A stretch of 15,942 nt of DNA from an uncultured Eggerthellaceae bacterium (GCA_910589135.1 CAJUSL010000015.1:14700-30641); one strand, 5' to 3'. Positions 5,277 through 13,213 are shown, counted from the first letter of the stretch. A program made the numbers and translations. The notes: generated from the letters alone by a model not told the origin.

Positions 5277-7184
5277 ATGGCTAAGCATTCCAAAGGCAAG
5301 CACGGCAAGCCCAAGACCGGAAGCGCGTTTCCCTTCGGGCGAAAGGACGCCGAGCCGTCAGGCGGCAGGGAGGCGGACGAGGACTCTTCCACGGGAGGGG
5401 CCTCCAAGGGCGCCAGGCTAGGGGCCCACGCCGCCCATGCCGCAGGGTCTTCGAAGCGTCCGGCGCCGGCGGACCCCATGGCTCAAGGCGAGCCTGCCGC
5501 CGCCGATTCCGCCGCTCGCGCTGCCGGCGCCGACGATGCCTCCGACGCGGCTGCCTCTGCTCCTGCGGCCGAACAAAACGCCACGGATGCGCCCGGCGCC
5601 ATGGGCGAGGAGCAATCCGTGCACGATGCGGGCGACGCGAGCGCGGCCGAAGGCACGGAAGCCACCGACCAGGCCGCCGGCCCTCAAGGCGCAGGCGAAG
5701 CCCCGGCAGGCCCCGTCGAAGGCGGGTTCAAGTCCAGCTCCGACATCCTCGAGGACAAGAAGGCCAAGCGCAAGAAGATCGCCAAGCGCGTCGGCATCAC
5801 GTCGGTCTCCGTCATCGGCGCCGCCGCTGCCATCTACTTCGTGGGCGTCGCCGTCTTCTCCACGCATTTCATGCCCAACACCCACATCGACAACCTCGAC
5901 CTGTCGTTCAAGACGCCCGAAGAGGTGCAGGCCACGTTCGACAACAAGGTGGGCGACTACGCCATCAAGGTGAAGGGCAACGGCCTCAACATCGCGTTCA
6001 CCTCGCAGGAGGCGGGCATCGAGATCGATTCCGTCGGCATGACGCAGGCCGTCGCCGACGCGCAGGACCCCTGGAAGTGGCCCGTACAGGTGTTCCGCGA
6101 GCGCAACATGACCTCCGCCATGACCGACGCGCTCACCGCGAGCACGCTGTCGGACGTGGTGACGGCCGCCGTCGAGGGCGTGAATGCCACGGCGAAGGAC
6201 CCGGTGAACGCCTACGTCGCCTACGACCCCGATCTGGGCGCGTTCGACATCGTGCCCGAGGTCCAGGGCACCAAGCTCGCGTTCGAGGAGGTCCTGGCCG
6301 ACATCCTGGTGGGCGCCATGACGCTGCAGGACCAGGTCGTCATCCTCGACGACGCGCTGATCAAGCCGGAAATCCTCAGCGACGACCGCAGGCTCGTGGG
6401 CGCCCTCACCGAGGCGAACGAGCTCATCAAGGCGGACCTCACGCTCATGATGGGCGGCACCGAGGCCTGCAAGGTCACCGCAAACGACATCCAGAACTGG
6501 GTGTCGATCACGCCCGAGTTCACCGCCGTGCTCGATGACGCCGCCATGACGGCCTGGGCGACCGACCTGGCTTCCAAGTTCAACACGGTGGGGTCCGCGC
6601 GCACCTTCACGCGCCCCGACGGCAAGAACATCACCGTATCGGGCGGCGACTACGGATGGAAGGTGGACAAGGGCGCCCTTGCGTCCAAGATCGCCGAGTC
6701 CATCCGGGGCGGCGTGACGGGCAACATCGACATCCCCGTCCTGCAGGGCGGCTCCGGGTATTCCGGCGTCGGCGGCAAGGACTGGGGCACGCGCTACATG
6801 GACGTCGACATCTCCGAGCAGCACGCAAGGCTGTACGGCGACGACGGCAGCATCATCTGGGAAAGCGCCATCGTCTCGGGAAGCCCCACCGCCGACCGCG
6901 CGACGCCCTACGGCGTGTACGACCTGAACCTGAAGGGGCGCAACGTCACGCTCACGGGCCGCGACCGCGCCGGCAACATCACTTACGAGACGCCGGTCGC
7001 CTACTGGATGCCGTTCATCAGGAACTCCATCGGCTTCCACGACGCAACCTGGCAGTCGTCGTTCGGCGGCAACCGCTGGCGCCAGGGCCATGGCTCGCAC
7101 GGCTGCATCAACCTGCCGCTTTCCAAGGCCGAATCCCTGTACGGCCTGCTGAAGGTGGGCGACGTCGTTGTCGTCCATACGTAG
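5277..7184 (+). CDS. membrane-anchored L,D-transpeptidase (YkuD) with PG_binding_4-like region
   Basis: A 635-residue cell-wall enzyme. The start is ATG 5277, 5 nt after GGAAGG. Residues 1-160 are a low-complexity Ala/Gly/Asp/Glu-rich cytoplasmic tail beginning with Lys/His-rich MAKHSKGKHGK. KKAKRKKIAKR (161-171) precedes a single TM helix (about 172-195), so the rest lies outside the membrane. Residues about 200-490 resemble the PG_binding_4 region that commonly precedes YkuD in actinobacteria. The YkuD domain (about 505-634) carries the catalytic signature HGSHGCINLP with H608 and nucleophile C610, plus an upstream H588 (IGFHDATW). It should form 3-3 cross-links or attach proteins to peptidoglycan. 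The long disordered N-tail makes it larger than simple YkuD proteins. Its 3' end overlaps murI by 17 bp. Confidence 0.9.
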   Translation: MAKHSKGKHGKPKTGSAFPFGRKDAEPSGGREADEDSSTGGASKGARLGAHAAHAAGSSKRPAPADPMAQGEPAAADSAARAAGADDASDAAASAPAAEQNATDAPGAMGEEQSVHDAGDASAAEGTEATDQAAGPQGAGEAPAGPVEGGFKSSSDILEDKKAKRKKIAKRVGITSVSVIGAAAAIYFVGVAVFSTHFMPNTHIDNLDLSFKTPEEVQATFDNKVGDYAIKVKGNGLNIAFTSQEAGIEIDSVGMTQAVADAQDPWKWPVQVFRERNMTSAMTDALTASTLSDVVTAAVEGVNATAKDPVNAYVAYDPDLGAFDIVPEVQGTKLAFEEVLADILVGAMTLQDQVVILDDALIKPEILSDDRRLVGALTEANELIKADLTLMMGGTEACKVTANDIQNWVSITPEFTAVLDDAAMTAWATDLASKFNTVGSARTFTRPDGKNITVSGGDYGWKVDKGALASKIAESIRGGVTGNIDIPVLQGGSGYSGVGGKDWGTRYMDVDISEQHARLYGDDGSIIWESAIVSGSPTADRATPYGVYDLNLKGRNVTLTGRDRAGNITYETPVAYWMPFIRNSIGFHDATWQSSFGGNRWRQGHGSHGCINLPLSKAESLYGLLKVGDVVVVHT

Positions 7185-8106
7185 CGCCGCAGCACTCAGG
7201 GGCGCCCGCGCCGGCGCCTCCGCCCCCATAGGGGTCTTCGATTCCGGCTACGGCGGCCTCACTGTCCTTGCGGAAATCGTCTCGCGCATGCCCAGAGAGA
7301 GCACCGTCTTCGTCGGCGACTCGGCGCATTTCCCCTACGGGCCCAAGAGCCAGCGCGAGGTCAGGGACTACGCCCTCGGCATCTGCTCGCACCTGGCCGA
7401 CCGGGGCTGCAAGCTTATCGTCATCGCCTGCAACACGGCGACGGCCGCCGGACTCAAGGACGCGCAGATGGCCTTCGACGTGCCCGTGGTGGGCGTCGTC
7501 GAGCCGGGGGCGCGCGCAGCCGTGCACATGACGCGCAACCGGCGCGTCGGGGTCATAGCCACCCAGGGCACGGTCGATGCGGCCGCATACCCCCGCGCCA
7601 TCCACAACCTGGACGCGGGCGTCGAGGTGTTCTCGGCGGCAGCCCCGCAGTTCGTGGACATGGCCGAGGCGGGCATCCAGTTCCGGGCGCTTCCCGACGA
7701 CGAGCGCCTTTCCGCAGCCCAGCAGGCGTCCATGGTCGTCTCCGACAGGGGCGTGCTCGACGCCGATTCCGGCGAGATGTACATGGACATCGCGGAAGGG
7801 TACCTCGCTCGGCTGCGCGACGCCGGCGTGGACACGCTGGTGCTCGGCTGCACGCATTTCCCCCTCATCCAGCCTCTCGTGCAGAACGCCATGGGCAACG
7901 ACGTCGCGCTCGTGTCGTCCGCGGAGGAGACCGCGCGCGAGGTCGAGGCGGTGCTGGGGCGGCGCGGTCAGCTGGCGGCTGCGGGCCCGGCCGCGACGCG
8001 CGAGTTCTACACCACGGGCGAGAGCGTGGCGGAGTTCGAGCGGTTCGGGCGCATCGTCATGGGCGAGGCGCTTGGCTCGGTCGACCGCCTCGATTTGTGG
8101 GGCTGA
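7168..8106 (+). CDS. murI: glutamate racemase
   Basis: A 312-residue enzyme interconverting L- and D-glutamate to supply D-Glu for peptidoglycan stem peptides. Motifs: IGVFDSGYGGLTV (D25, S26) at the N-terminus, ACNTATAA with catalytic C88, and LGCTHFPL with the second catalytic C228, followed by H230. The only start that retains the N-terminal motif without a long extension is TTG at 7168, 9 nt after GAAGGTGG (7151-7158). That places the start inside the transpeptidase gene and implies translational coupling. The first 18 residues are not conserved-looking, so the exact start is uncertain. Compared with the usual ~265-residue family there is an apparent insertion of roughly 30 residues at about 173-206, between the PQFVDMAEAG block and the helix before GCTHFPL. 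Confidence 0.93.
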   Translation: MSSIRSAAALRGARAGASAPIGVFDSGYGGLTVLAEIVSRMPRESTVFVGDSAHFPYGPKSQREVRDYALGICSHLADRGCKLIVIACNTATAAGLKDAQMAFDVPVVGVVEPGARAAVHMTRNRRVGVIATQGTVDAAAYPRAIHNLDAGVEVFSAAAPQFVDMAEAGIQFRALPDDERLSAAQQASMVVSDRGVLDADSGEMYMDIAEGYLARLRDAGVDTLVLGCTHFPLIQPLVQNAMGNDVALVSSAEETAREVEAVLGRRGQLAAAGPAATREFYTTGESVAEFERFGRIVMGEALGSVDRLDLWG

Positions 8107-8151
8107 CGGCGCCGGGGGGCGGGAGCGCAGGGCCGACGGGGCGGATGTCGG

Positions 8152-8220
8152 CGGCAAGGCGCCTGCCTGACGGGGCCGTTGCCGATGGCGAGGCCTCTGG
8201 GCGCACGGCAAGGCGCCTGC
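8152..8220 (+). repeat. short direct repeat in the murI-rdgB gap
   Basis: CGGCAAGGCGCCTGC occurs at 8152-8166 and 8206-8220 (period 54 nt) within the 158-nt intergenic region 8107-8264. The core GGCGCC is palindromic. Nothing else is recognisable in this gap apart from the rdgB Shine-Dalgarno near its end, and no clear terminator or promoter is seen. Confidence 0.6.
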
Positions 8221-8264
8221 GGGGCAACAGGGATACGGCCAGGGAAGACGGGAGCAGAACGCAT

Positions 8265-8858
8265 ATGAAGAGAATCATCGTCGCGACCAACAACGCGCAC
8301 AAGGCCGATGAGATTTCGCACGTGCTCGGCATGGACGGGCTCGAGTTCGTCACCATGCGCGAGGCGGGCGTCGCATCCGACCCCGTGGAAGACGCCGACA
8401 CCTTCGAGGGCAACGCGCGCATCAAGGCGCGCTCGGCCCACGAGGCGAGCGGCGGCGCGGCCGTCATCGCCGACGACTCGGGGCTCGTGGTGGACGCGCT
8501 CGACGGCGCACCCGGCGTGTACTCGTCGCGCTTCGCGGGCGAGGACGGCAACGACGCAGCCAACAACGCGCTGCTGCTGGAGAGGCTGGAGGGCGTGCCG
8601 GAAGCCGAGCGCACCGCGCGCTTCGTGTGCACGCTCGTGTTCATCGACGAGGACGGCTCCGAGCGCGTCGCCACCGGGTCGGTCGAGGGACGCGTCGGAC
8701 GCGTCGAGCGCGGCAGCGAGGGCTTCGGGTACGATCCGCTGTTTTATCCCGACGCCTACGAAGGGGCCCTCACCTTCGCCGAGGTCCCGCAGGCCGACAA
8801 GAACCTGATATCGCACCGTGCGATGGCGCTGCGCGCGATGCGGGACCTGCTCGGCTAG
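8265..8858 (+). CDS. rdgB: XTP/dITP diphosphatase (RdgB/HAM1 family)
   Basis: A 197-residue house-cleaning nucleotide pyrophosphatase that hydrolyses dITP, XTP and related deaminated purine nucleotides to monophosphates. Family motifs appear in order: TNNAHK (8-13), FEGNA (48-52), ADDSGLVVDAL (69-79), GAPGVYSSRFAG (81-92), EGFGYDPLF (152-160) and SHRAMA (183-188). Length matches the family. ATG 8265 is preferred over the upstream open frame because the conserved MKRIIVATNN begins exactly there and GGGAG lies about 10 nt upstream. It follows murI after 158 nt, a pairing also common in other bacteria, so the two may be co-transcribed from the upstream promoter. Confidence 0.94.
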   Translation: MKRIIVATNNAHKADEISHVLGMDGLEFVTMREAGVASDPVEDADTFEGNARIKARSAHEASGGAAVIADDSGLVVDALDGAPGVYSSRFAGEDGNDAANNALLLERLEGVPEAERTARFVCTLVFIDEDGSERVATGSVEGRVGRVERGSEGFGYDPLFYPDAYEGALTFAEVPQADKNLISHRAMALRAMRDLLG

Positions 8859-8944
8859 GGCCCGCATCGCCGGCGCGCCGCGAGGGGCGCATCCGGCGGC
8901 GCGGCGCCGCCCGACGTGCCGCCCCGCATGGGGCCTTCGGCAAT

Positions 8945-8974
8945 TTGACCCCCGTGTTCGGCATGGATTAGAAT
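8945..8974 (+). promoter_or_regulatory. promoter of tRNA-Pro
   Basis: TTGACC (8945-8950) and TAGAAT (8969-8974) separated by 18 nt closely match the sigma-70/sigma-A consensus. The -10 ends 13 nt before the mature tRNA 5' end, a typical short tRNA leader. Upstream, a small hairpin GCCCC-GCAT-GGGGC (8921-8934) after rdgB may be a weak terminator. Confidence 0.7.
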
Positions 8975-8987
8975 GGCTCGTGCCTAA

Positions 8988-9064
8988 CGGGACGTGGCGC
9001 AGTTTGGTAGCGCGCCTGCTTTGGGAGCAGGATGCCGCAGGTTCGAATCCTGTCGTCCCGACCA
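8988..9064 (+). tRNA. tRNA-Pro (anticodon UGG)
   Basis: A 77-nt cloverleaf. The acceptor stem is CGGGACG (8988-8994) pairing with CGTCCCG (9054-9060), followed by discriminator A and a genomically encoded CCA (9062-9064). The D arm is GCGC...GCGC. The anticodon stem CCTGC/GCAGG encloses loop TTTGGGA with anticodon TGG. The T arm contains GGTTCGAATCC. The anticodon UGG reads CCA and, by wobble, other proline codons. It is a single tRNA with its own promoter and terminator. Confidence 0.97.
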
Positions 9065-9074
9065 GGAAGAATGC

Positions 9075-9105
9075 GAGGCCAGGGGACGTTTCCTCTGGCC
9101 TCTTT
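9075..9105 (+). terminator. intrinsic terminator after tRNA-Pro
   Basis: GAGGCCAGGGGA (9075-9086) pairs with TCCTCTGGCCTC (9091-9102) as a 12-bp stem with one G-U pair and a 4-nt CGTT loop, followed by a short T run (TTTCG). It lies 10 nt after the tRNA CCA end. The T-tract is short, but the stem is very stable. Confidence 0.75.
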
Positions 9106-9175
9106 CGCTAACGCATCAAAGGCGGCCGCGCGTGCGACAGCGCAGGGGCGCCGTCGCGGACGTGACGAGGTCGAT

Positions 9176-10957
9176 ATGTCGAAGAAGCAATCGCTGACCG
9201 GAAGAACCCTCCACTATTACTGGATGGCGACGCGCAACCACCTGGGCCTGTTCGTCGCCGTCATCCTGTCCACAATCGGCTTCGTGGGCTTCCTCACCTA
9301 CGGCAACCCCTACGTCATGAGCCTGGTCGTCGACCGCGTCAGCGCAGACCCGGTCCCCTCCGAGCAGGTGTTCCAGGTGTTCGGCCCCTACATCGCCGCG
9401 CTCGTCGTCATCAACGTGCTGGGCCAGACGTGCAGCAAGCTGCAGGACTACTCCCTGTGGAAGCTGCAGATCGCGGTCAACTACGACCTGGCCACCATGG
9501 CGTTCGACGCGCTGTCGAACCAGTCGATGTCGTTCCATTCCAACCGCTTCGGCGGCACGCTGGTGGCCCAGACCAGCAAGTTTATGAACGCCTACACGCA
9601 GCTGATGCACAACATCACGTTCCCGTTTCTGCCGGTCATCTGCTCGGTGGTGTTCACCTGCTGCATCCTGGCGCCGCTCGTGCCCGTCTACGTGGGCGTG
9701 CTGCTGGTGCTGCTGTTCGCCTACGCCAGCGTGTCGTACGTCATGTACAAGCGCATCCTGCACCTCAACGAGAAGGCCGCCTCGGCGCAGAACCAGCTCT
9801 CGGGCGAGCTTTCCGACGCCGTCACCAACATCCTGGCGGTGAAGACGTACGGGCGCGAGGACTACGAGCGGTCGCTGTTCGACGTGGCGAACAAAGACGT
9901 GGTCAGGCAGGACTCCACGCGCATGAAGGCGTCGTTCGCCCGCGGCGTGGCCACCGCCGCCATCACCATCGTCATCATGAGCGTCGTCACCGTGTTCATA
10001 TCGGGCGGAAACTCCTGGTTCGGCATCACGCCCGGCACGCTGGTCGTCATGTTCACTTACACCTACACGCTTACCAACCAGTTCAACTTCATCGCCACGG
10101 GGCTGCAGCGCTTCAACCAGGCGTTCGGCGACGCCAGCGGCATGACCGCCGTGCTCGACGAGCCGCGGCTCGTGGCCGACGCGCCCGACGCCCGCCCGCT
10201 TCAGGTGGGGGAGGGCCGCATCGACTTCGACGGCATCAACTTCTGGTACGTCGACGACGGCGTGGAGAAGCAGGTGTTCGAGGACTTCGAGCTGCATATT
10301 CCCGCAGGTCAGAAGGTAGGGCTCGTGGGCAAGAGCGGCGCGGGGAAGACCACGCTGACGAAGCTGCTTTTGCGCCTCGCCGACATCCAGGAGGGGACGA
10401 TTCGGGTGGACGGGCAGGACGTGGCCGCCACCACGCAGCAGAGCCTGCGCCGCCAGATCGCCTACGTTCCGCAGGAATCGCTGCTGTTCCACCGCTCGAT
10501 CGCCGACAACATCGCCTACGGGCGCCCGGACGCCACCCCGGAGGAAATCCGCGAGGCCGCGCGGCAGGCCAACGCGCTCGAGTTCGTCGAGCAGCTGCCG
10601 CAGGGCTTCGATACGCTGGTGGGCGAGCGCGGCGTGAAGCTTTCGGGCGGCCAGCGCCAGCGCATCGCCATCGCGCGCGCCATGCTGGCCGACGCGCCCA
10701 TCCTGGTGCTCGACGAGGCCACGAGCGCGCTCGACTCGGAAAGCGAGGCTTTGGTGCAGGAGGCGCTCGGCCGCCTGATGGAGGGGCGCACCACCATCGT
10801 CGTGGCGCACCGCCTGTCGACGGTGGCGAGCCTCGACCGCATCGTGGTGCTGAAGGAGGGCCGCGTCGTGGAGGACGGCCCTCATGCGCAGCTGGTGGAG
10901 GCCGGCGGCGAGTATTCGCAGCTGTGGGACCGCCAGACGGGCGCGTTCATGCCATAG
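9176..10957 (+). CDS. ABC exporter half-transporter (fused TMD-NBD)
   Basis: A 593-residue exporter of the MsbA/multidrug type that should work as a dimer. The N-terminal transmembrane domain has helices at about 24-44, 68-88, 145-165, 166-187, 255-277 and 283-303. The coupling region includes LAVKTYGRED (220-229), typical of this class. The NBD (about 347-585) has Walker A GKSGAGKT (385-392), Q-loop Q433 (YVPQE), signature LSGGQRQR (489-496), Walker B ILVLDE with catalytic E514, D-loop SALD and switch H545 (VAHRLS). All ATPase residues are intact. The start is ATG 9176 with GAGG at 9167-9170; the open frame upstream is tRNA/terminator sequence. It ends 30 nt before a kinase gene that has its own promoter. 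The substrate is not predictable; lipids, drugs or peptides are possible. Confidence 0.92.
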   Translation: MSKKQSLTGRTLHYYWMATRNHLGLFVAVILSTIGFVGFLTYGNPYVMSLVVDRVSADPVPSEQVFQVFGPYIAALVVINVLGQTCSKLQDYSLWKLQIAVNYDLATMAFDALSNQSMSFHSNRFGGTLVAQTSKFMNAYTQLMHNITFPFLPVICSVVFTCCILAPLVPVYVGVLLVLLFAYASVSYVMYKRILHLNEKAASAQNQLSGELSDAVTNILAVKTYGREDYERSLFDVANKDVVRQDSTRMKASFARGVATAAITIVIMSVVTVFISGGNSWFGITPGTLVVMFTYTYTLTNQFNFIATGLQRFNQAFGDASGMTAVLDEPRLVADAPDARPLQVGEGRIDFDGINFWYVDDGVEKQVFEDFELHIPAGQKVGLVGKSGAGKTTLTKLLLRLADIQEGTIRVDGQDVAATTQQSLRRQIAYVPQESLLFHRSIADNIAYGRPDATPEEIREAARQANALEFVEQLPQGFDTLVGERGVKLSGGQRQRIAIARAMLADAPILVLDEATSALDSESEALVQEALGRLMEGRTTIVVAHRLSTVASLDRIVVLKEGRVVEDGPHAQLVEAGGEYSQLWDRQTGAFMP

Positions 10958-10975
10958 GGGCGCTGCCGCGTTCGC

Positions 10976-10987
10976 TATACTTCCCCC
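10976..10987 (+). promoter_or_regulatory. probable leaderless promoter of the two-component operon
   Basis: A perfect -10 hexamer TATACT (10976-10981) ends 6 nt before the ATG at 10988. The intervening TCCCCC cannot act as a Shine-Dalgarno. Transcription would begin at or next to the start codon. No convincing -35 is visible in the 30-nt gap after the ABC gene or in its 3' end. Confidence 0.6.
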
Positions 10988-12298
10988 ATGGAGAACTCCG
11001 CGAAAAGAGCCGCGTCGTCCCTCTGCCGCCCCGTGCCGATGACGCCCACCGACTGGCTGGTCGACTGCGTGGTCGCCGCCGGCGTGTTCGGCTTCGGGCT
11101 GCTGCAGCTCACGTTCTCCGCCAACATCTTCGTGCCCGACGACTTCATGCGCCGCATGCTGGGCATCCACGCCATCACGCCGTCGCTTCTCGGAATACTG
11201 GCCACGCTGGCCATCAGCCTGCCGCTCGTGGTGCGCCGCCGCTTCCCGTGGCCGGTGTTCGCATGCACGCTGGCGCTGTGGATGGCGTTCGAATGGACGG
11301 GCGGCGTCGAGTCGTTCTCGACGGCGAGCCCCCTGGTCGCGCTCTTCACCCTCGCCTGCGAGTGCGGCCGCGGGCAGACGGTTGCCGCGGCGTCGGCCAT
11401 GCTGGGCGTCATGCTGCTCTCGTCCATGGGCGGGCGCAACTCCGGCCTGACCGCGCTCCTGGTCGTGCAGAACGTGGCGCTCGTCATCGCCGTCGCGTTC
11501 GCCGGATACGCCCTCAAGGCGCGCGGCGACTACCTCGAGGCCGCCGAGGAGCGGGCCGAGGAGGCGGAGAAGCTGGGCGCCAGCGAGGCGCGGCGCGCCG
11601 AGGAGGCGGAACGCACCCGCGAGTCGGAGGCGCGTCGGCGCGTCGAGGAAGAGCGCGTGCGCATCGCCCGCGAGCTGCACGACGTGACGGCGCACTCGCT
11701 TTCCGCCGTCAGCATCCAGGCGGCTGCGGCCGAGCGCTTGGTCGACGTCGACCCCTCCGCTGCCAAGGAATCCATCGCCGCCCTGCGCGCCACCGCGAAG
11801 GACGCGCTCGCGGACATGCGCTCGATGGTGGGCGTGCTGCGCAGCGGCGAGGAGGCGCAGCTCGAGCCGACCGAGGGGACCGACCGCATGCCTTCCCTTG
11901 AGGACTACCTGGAAGGCGCCGGGGTGGAATGCGACCTTCTCATGCTGGGGTACGACCGTGCGGTGGTCCCGACGCACGTGGACGTGGCCCTGTTCGGCAT
12001 CGCGCGCGAGGCCTGCACGAACATCGTCCGCCACGCCCAGGCGGCCCACGCCACCATCGCCCTGCGCGACCTGGGGGAGGACATCGTGCTTTGCGTCTGC
12101 GACGACGGACGCGGAATGCCCGAGGGCTGGGCGCTTGCGGAGGCGGCGCGCATGCCGGGCTCGGGCGGCCACGGCATCGTGGGCATGCGCGAGCGCGTCA
12201 GACTGCTCGACGGCACGTTCGCCGTCACGCCGGCGAAAGGCGGGGGAACCTGCATCGAGGCGGCCGTTCCCGCGAGATGGAGGAGTTCCCATGAGTGA
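10988..12298 (+). CDS. sensor histidine kinase, HisKA_3 (NarL/DesK/LiaS type)
   Basis: A 436-residue membrane kinase. The N-terminal half has hydrophobic segments at about 22-44, 62-82, 89-104, 113-126, 131-146 and 157-176 with very short loops and no periplasmic domain, suggesting intramembrane or membrane-stress sensing. A charged Glu/Arg/Ala-rich coiled coil (about 183-224) links to the dimerisation/phosphoacceptor helix RIARELHDVTAHSLSAV, with H231 as phosphorylated His. The ATPase domain has an N-box REACTNIVRHA (N345), a G1 box CDDGRGMP (371-378) and a G2-like SGGHGIVGMRERV (392-404). The domain order is standard for kinases paired with LuxR-type regulators, and the next gene is one, overlapping by 8 bp. 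The signal is unknown. The ABC exporter upstream is a candidate target, by position only. Confidence 0.92.
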   Translation: MENSAKRAASSLCRPVPMTPTDWLVDCVVAAGVFGFGLLQLTFSANIFVPDDFMRRMLGIHAITPSLLGILATLAISLPLVVRRRFPWPVFACTLALWMAFEWTGGVESFSTASPLVALFTLACECGRGQTVAAASAMLGVMLLSSMGGRNSGLTALLVVQNVALVIAVAFAGYALKARGDYLEAAEERAEEAEKLGASEARRAEEAERTRESEARRRVEEERVRIARELHDVTAHSLSAVSIQAAAAERLVDVDPSAAKESIAALRATAKDALADMRSMVGVLRSGEEAQLEPTEGTDRMPSLEDYLEGAGVECDLLMLGYDRAVVPTHVDVALFGIAREACTNIVRHAQAAHATIALRDLGEDIVLCVCDDGRGMPEGWALAEAARMPGSGGHGIVGMRERVRLLDGTFAVTPAKGGGTCIEAAVPARWRSSHE

Positions 12299-12971
12299 CG
12301 GCAAGACGAGCGTCCTGATCGCCGACGACCAGGAGCTGGTGCGCAGCGGCTACCGGGCGATACTTTCCACCTACCCCGACTTCGAGATCGCGGGCGTTGC
12401 GGCCAACGGCAGGGAGGCGGTGGAACTCGCGCAGCAGCTGCGCCCCGACGTGGTGCTCATGGACATCCGCATGCCCGAGCTGAACGGCATCGAGGCCACG
12501 CGGGACATCACGGGCAACCCGCTGCTTTCCGGCACGCGCGTCCTGGTGCTGACGACCTTCGACGTGGACGAGTACGTCTACGACGCCCTGCGCGCGGGCG
12601 CGAGCGGGTTTCTTCTGAAGGACGCCGACCCGGACGAGATAGCCGACGCCATCCGCATCGTGGGCAGGGGAGACGCGCTCATCCAGCCGTCGGTGATGAA
12701 GCGCCTGGTGGAGGACTTCGCGGCCGATGCGCGGCAGGCGCGCCGCCCCAGGGGCGAGCATGCCGAGGCCATCGCGCAGCTGACCGACCGCGAGGCCGAG
12801 ATCTTGCGCCTGGTGGCGCGCGGCATGACCAACGAACAGATCGCCGACGGGCTGTTCATATCCCCCGCCACGGTGAAAACGCACGTGGCCCGCATCATGG
12901 GGAAGCTCGATGCCCACGACCGCGCACAGCTGGTCGTGTTCGCCTACGAAAGCGGGTTCGTTGCTCCGTAG
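12291..12971 (+). CDS. response regulator, NarL/FixJ family (REC + LuxR HTH)
   Basis: A 226-residue DNA-binding regulator. The receiver domain (about 6-125) has the acidic pair D12/D13, phosphoacceptor D58 in VLMDIRMPELNG, T88/T89 and invariant K110 (FLLKDA). The linker 145-160 is Arg-rich. The LuxR-type HTH (about 162-222) reads LTDREAEILRLVARGMTNEQ then IADGLFISPATVKTHVARIM, all standard. ATG 12291 has a strong GGAGGAG Shine-Dalgarno (12279-12285) and overlaps the kinase stop (ATGAGTGA), so kinase and regulator are translationally coupled. Length is normal for the family. Targets are unknown. The foldback element immediately downstream (12984-13127) may end this transcript. Confidence 0.95.
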   Translation: MSDGKTSVLIADDQELVRSGYRAILSTYPDFEIAGVAANGREAVELAQQLRPDVVLMDIRMPELNGIEATRDITGNPLLSGTRVLVLTTFDVDEYVYDALRAGASGFLLKDADPDEIADAIRIVGRGDALIQPSVMKRLVEDFAADARQARRPRGEHAEAIAQLTDREAEILRLVARGMTNEQIADGLFISPATVKTHVARIMGKLDAHDRAQLVVFAYESGFVAP

Positions 12972-12983
12972 GGCGCGTCAGGG

Positions 12984-13127
12984 GACGTTCGCTTCCGGCA
13001 CATGAGGCCGGGTGTCATCGGGCAACTCCTCGCTTCGGAATTCCGCGATGCGCCGTATATCACGGAATTCCTTGCTCCGGGGGTTTGCCGCTCGGACGCC
13101 CGGCCTCATGTGCCAGAGGCGAACGTC
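12984..13127. repeat. 144-nt foldback element between the response regulator and groES
   Basis: The left arm 12984-13016 matches the reverse complement of 13095-13127 at 30 of 33 positions; two of the three differences become G-U pairs in RNA. A second inner pair, 13037-13049 against 13059-13071, matches at 12 of 13 around the self-palindromic GGAATTCC. The two arm pairs share almost the same centre (about 13055), so the whole element can fold as one long interrupted hairpin. It may act as a transcription terminator for the kinase-regulator operon or be a MITE/REP-like dispersed element. No target-site duplication was recognised. The rest of the gap 12972-13213 shows no gene. Confidence 0.8.
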
Positions 13128-13213
13128 TCCCGGCACGCCCGTCATCGGGAGCCTTGCGAATTCGTCGTCTGGGAAACCTGACAGCAACGGTGTCACATTT
13201 CCTTCATCGTCGC

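Noticed and set aside
9080..9090. CAGGGGACGTT shared by the tRNA terminator and the left edge of the 12984 foldback element (12979-12989)
   Set aside because: An 11-nt match is expected many times by chance in a 16-kb GC-rich window; the two structures otherwise differ.
9116..12304. A 1062-codon open frame on the minus strand opposite the ABC exporter and histidine kinase
   Set aside because: It is a GC-bias shadow: His/Arg/Val/Gly/Ala-rich translation without domains, directly antisense to genes with intact catalytic motifs, and spanning two genes and their promoter.
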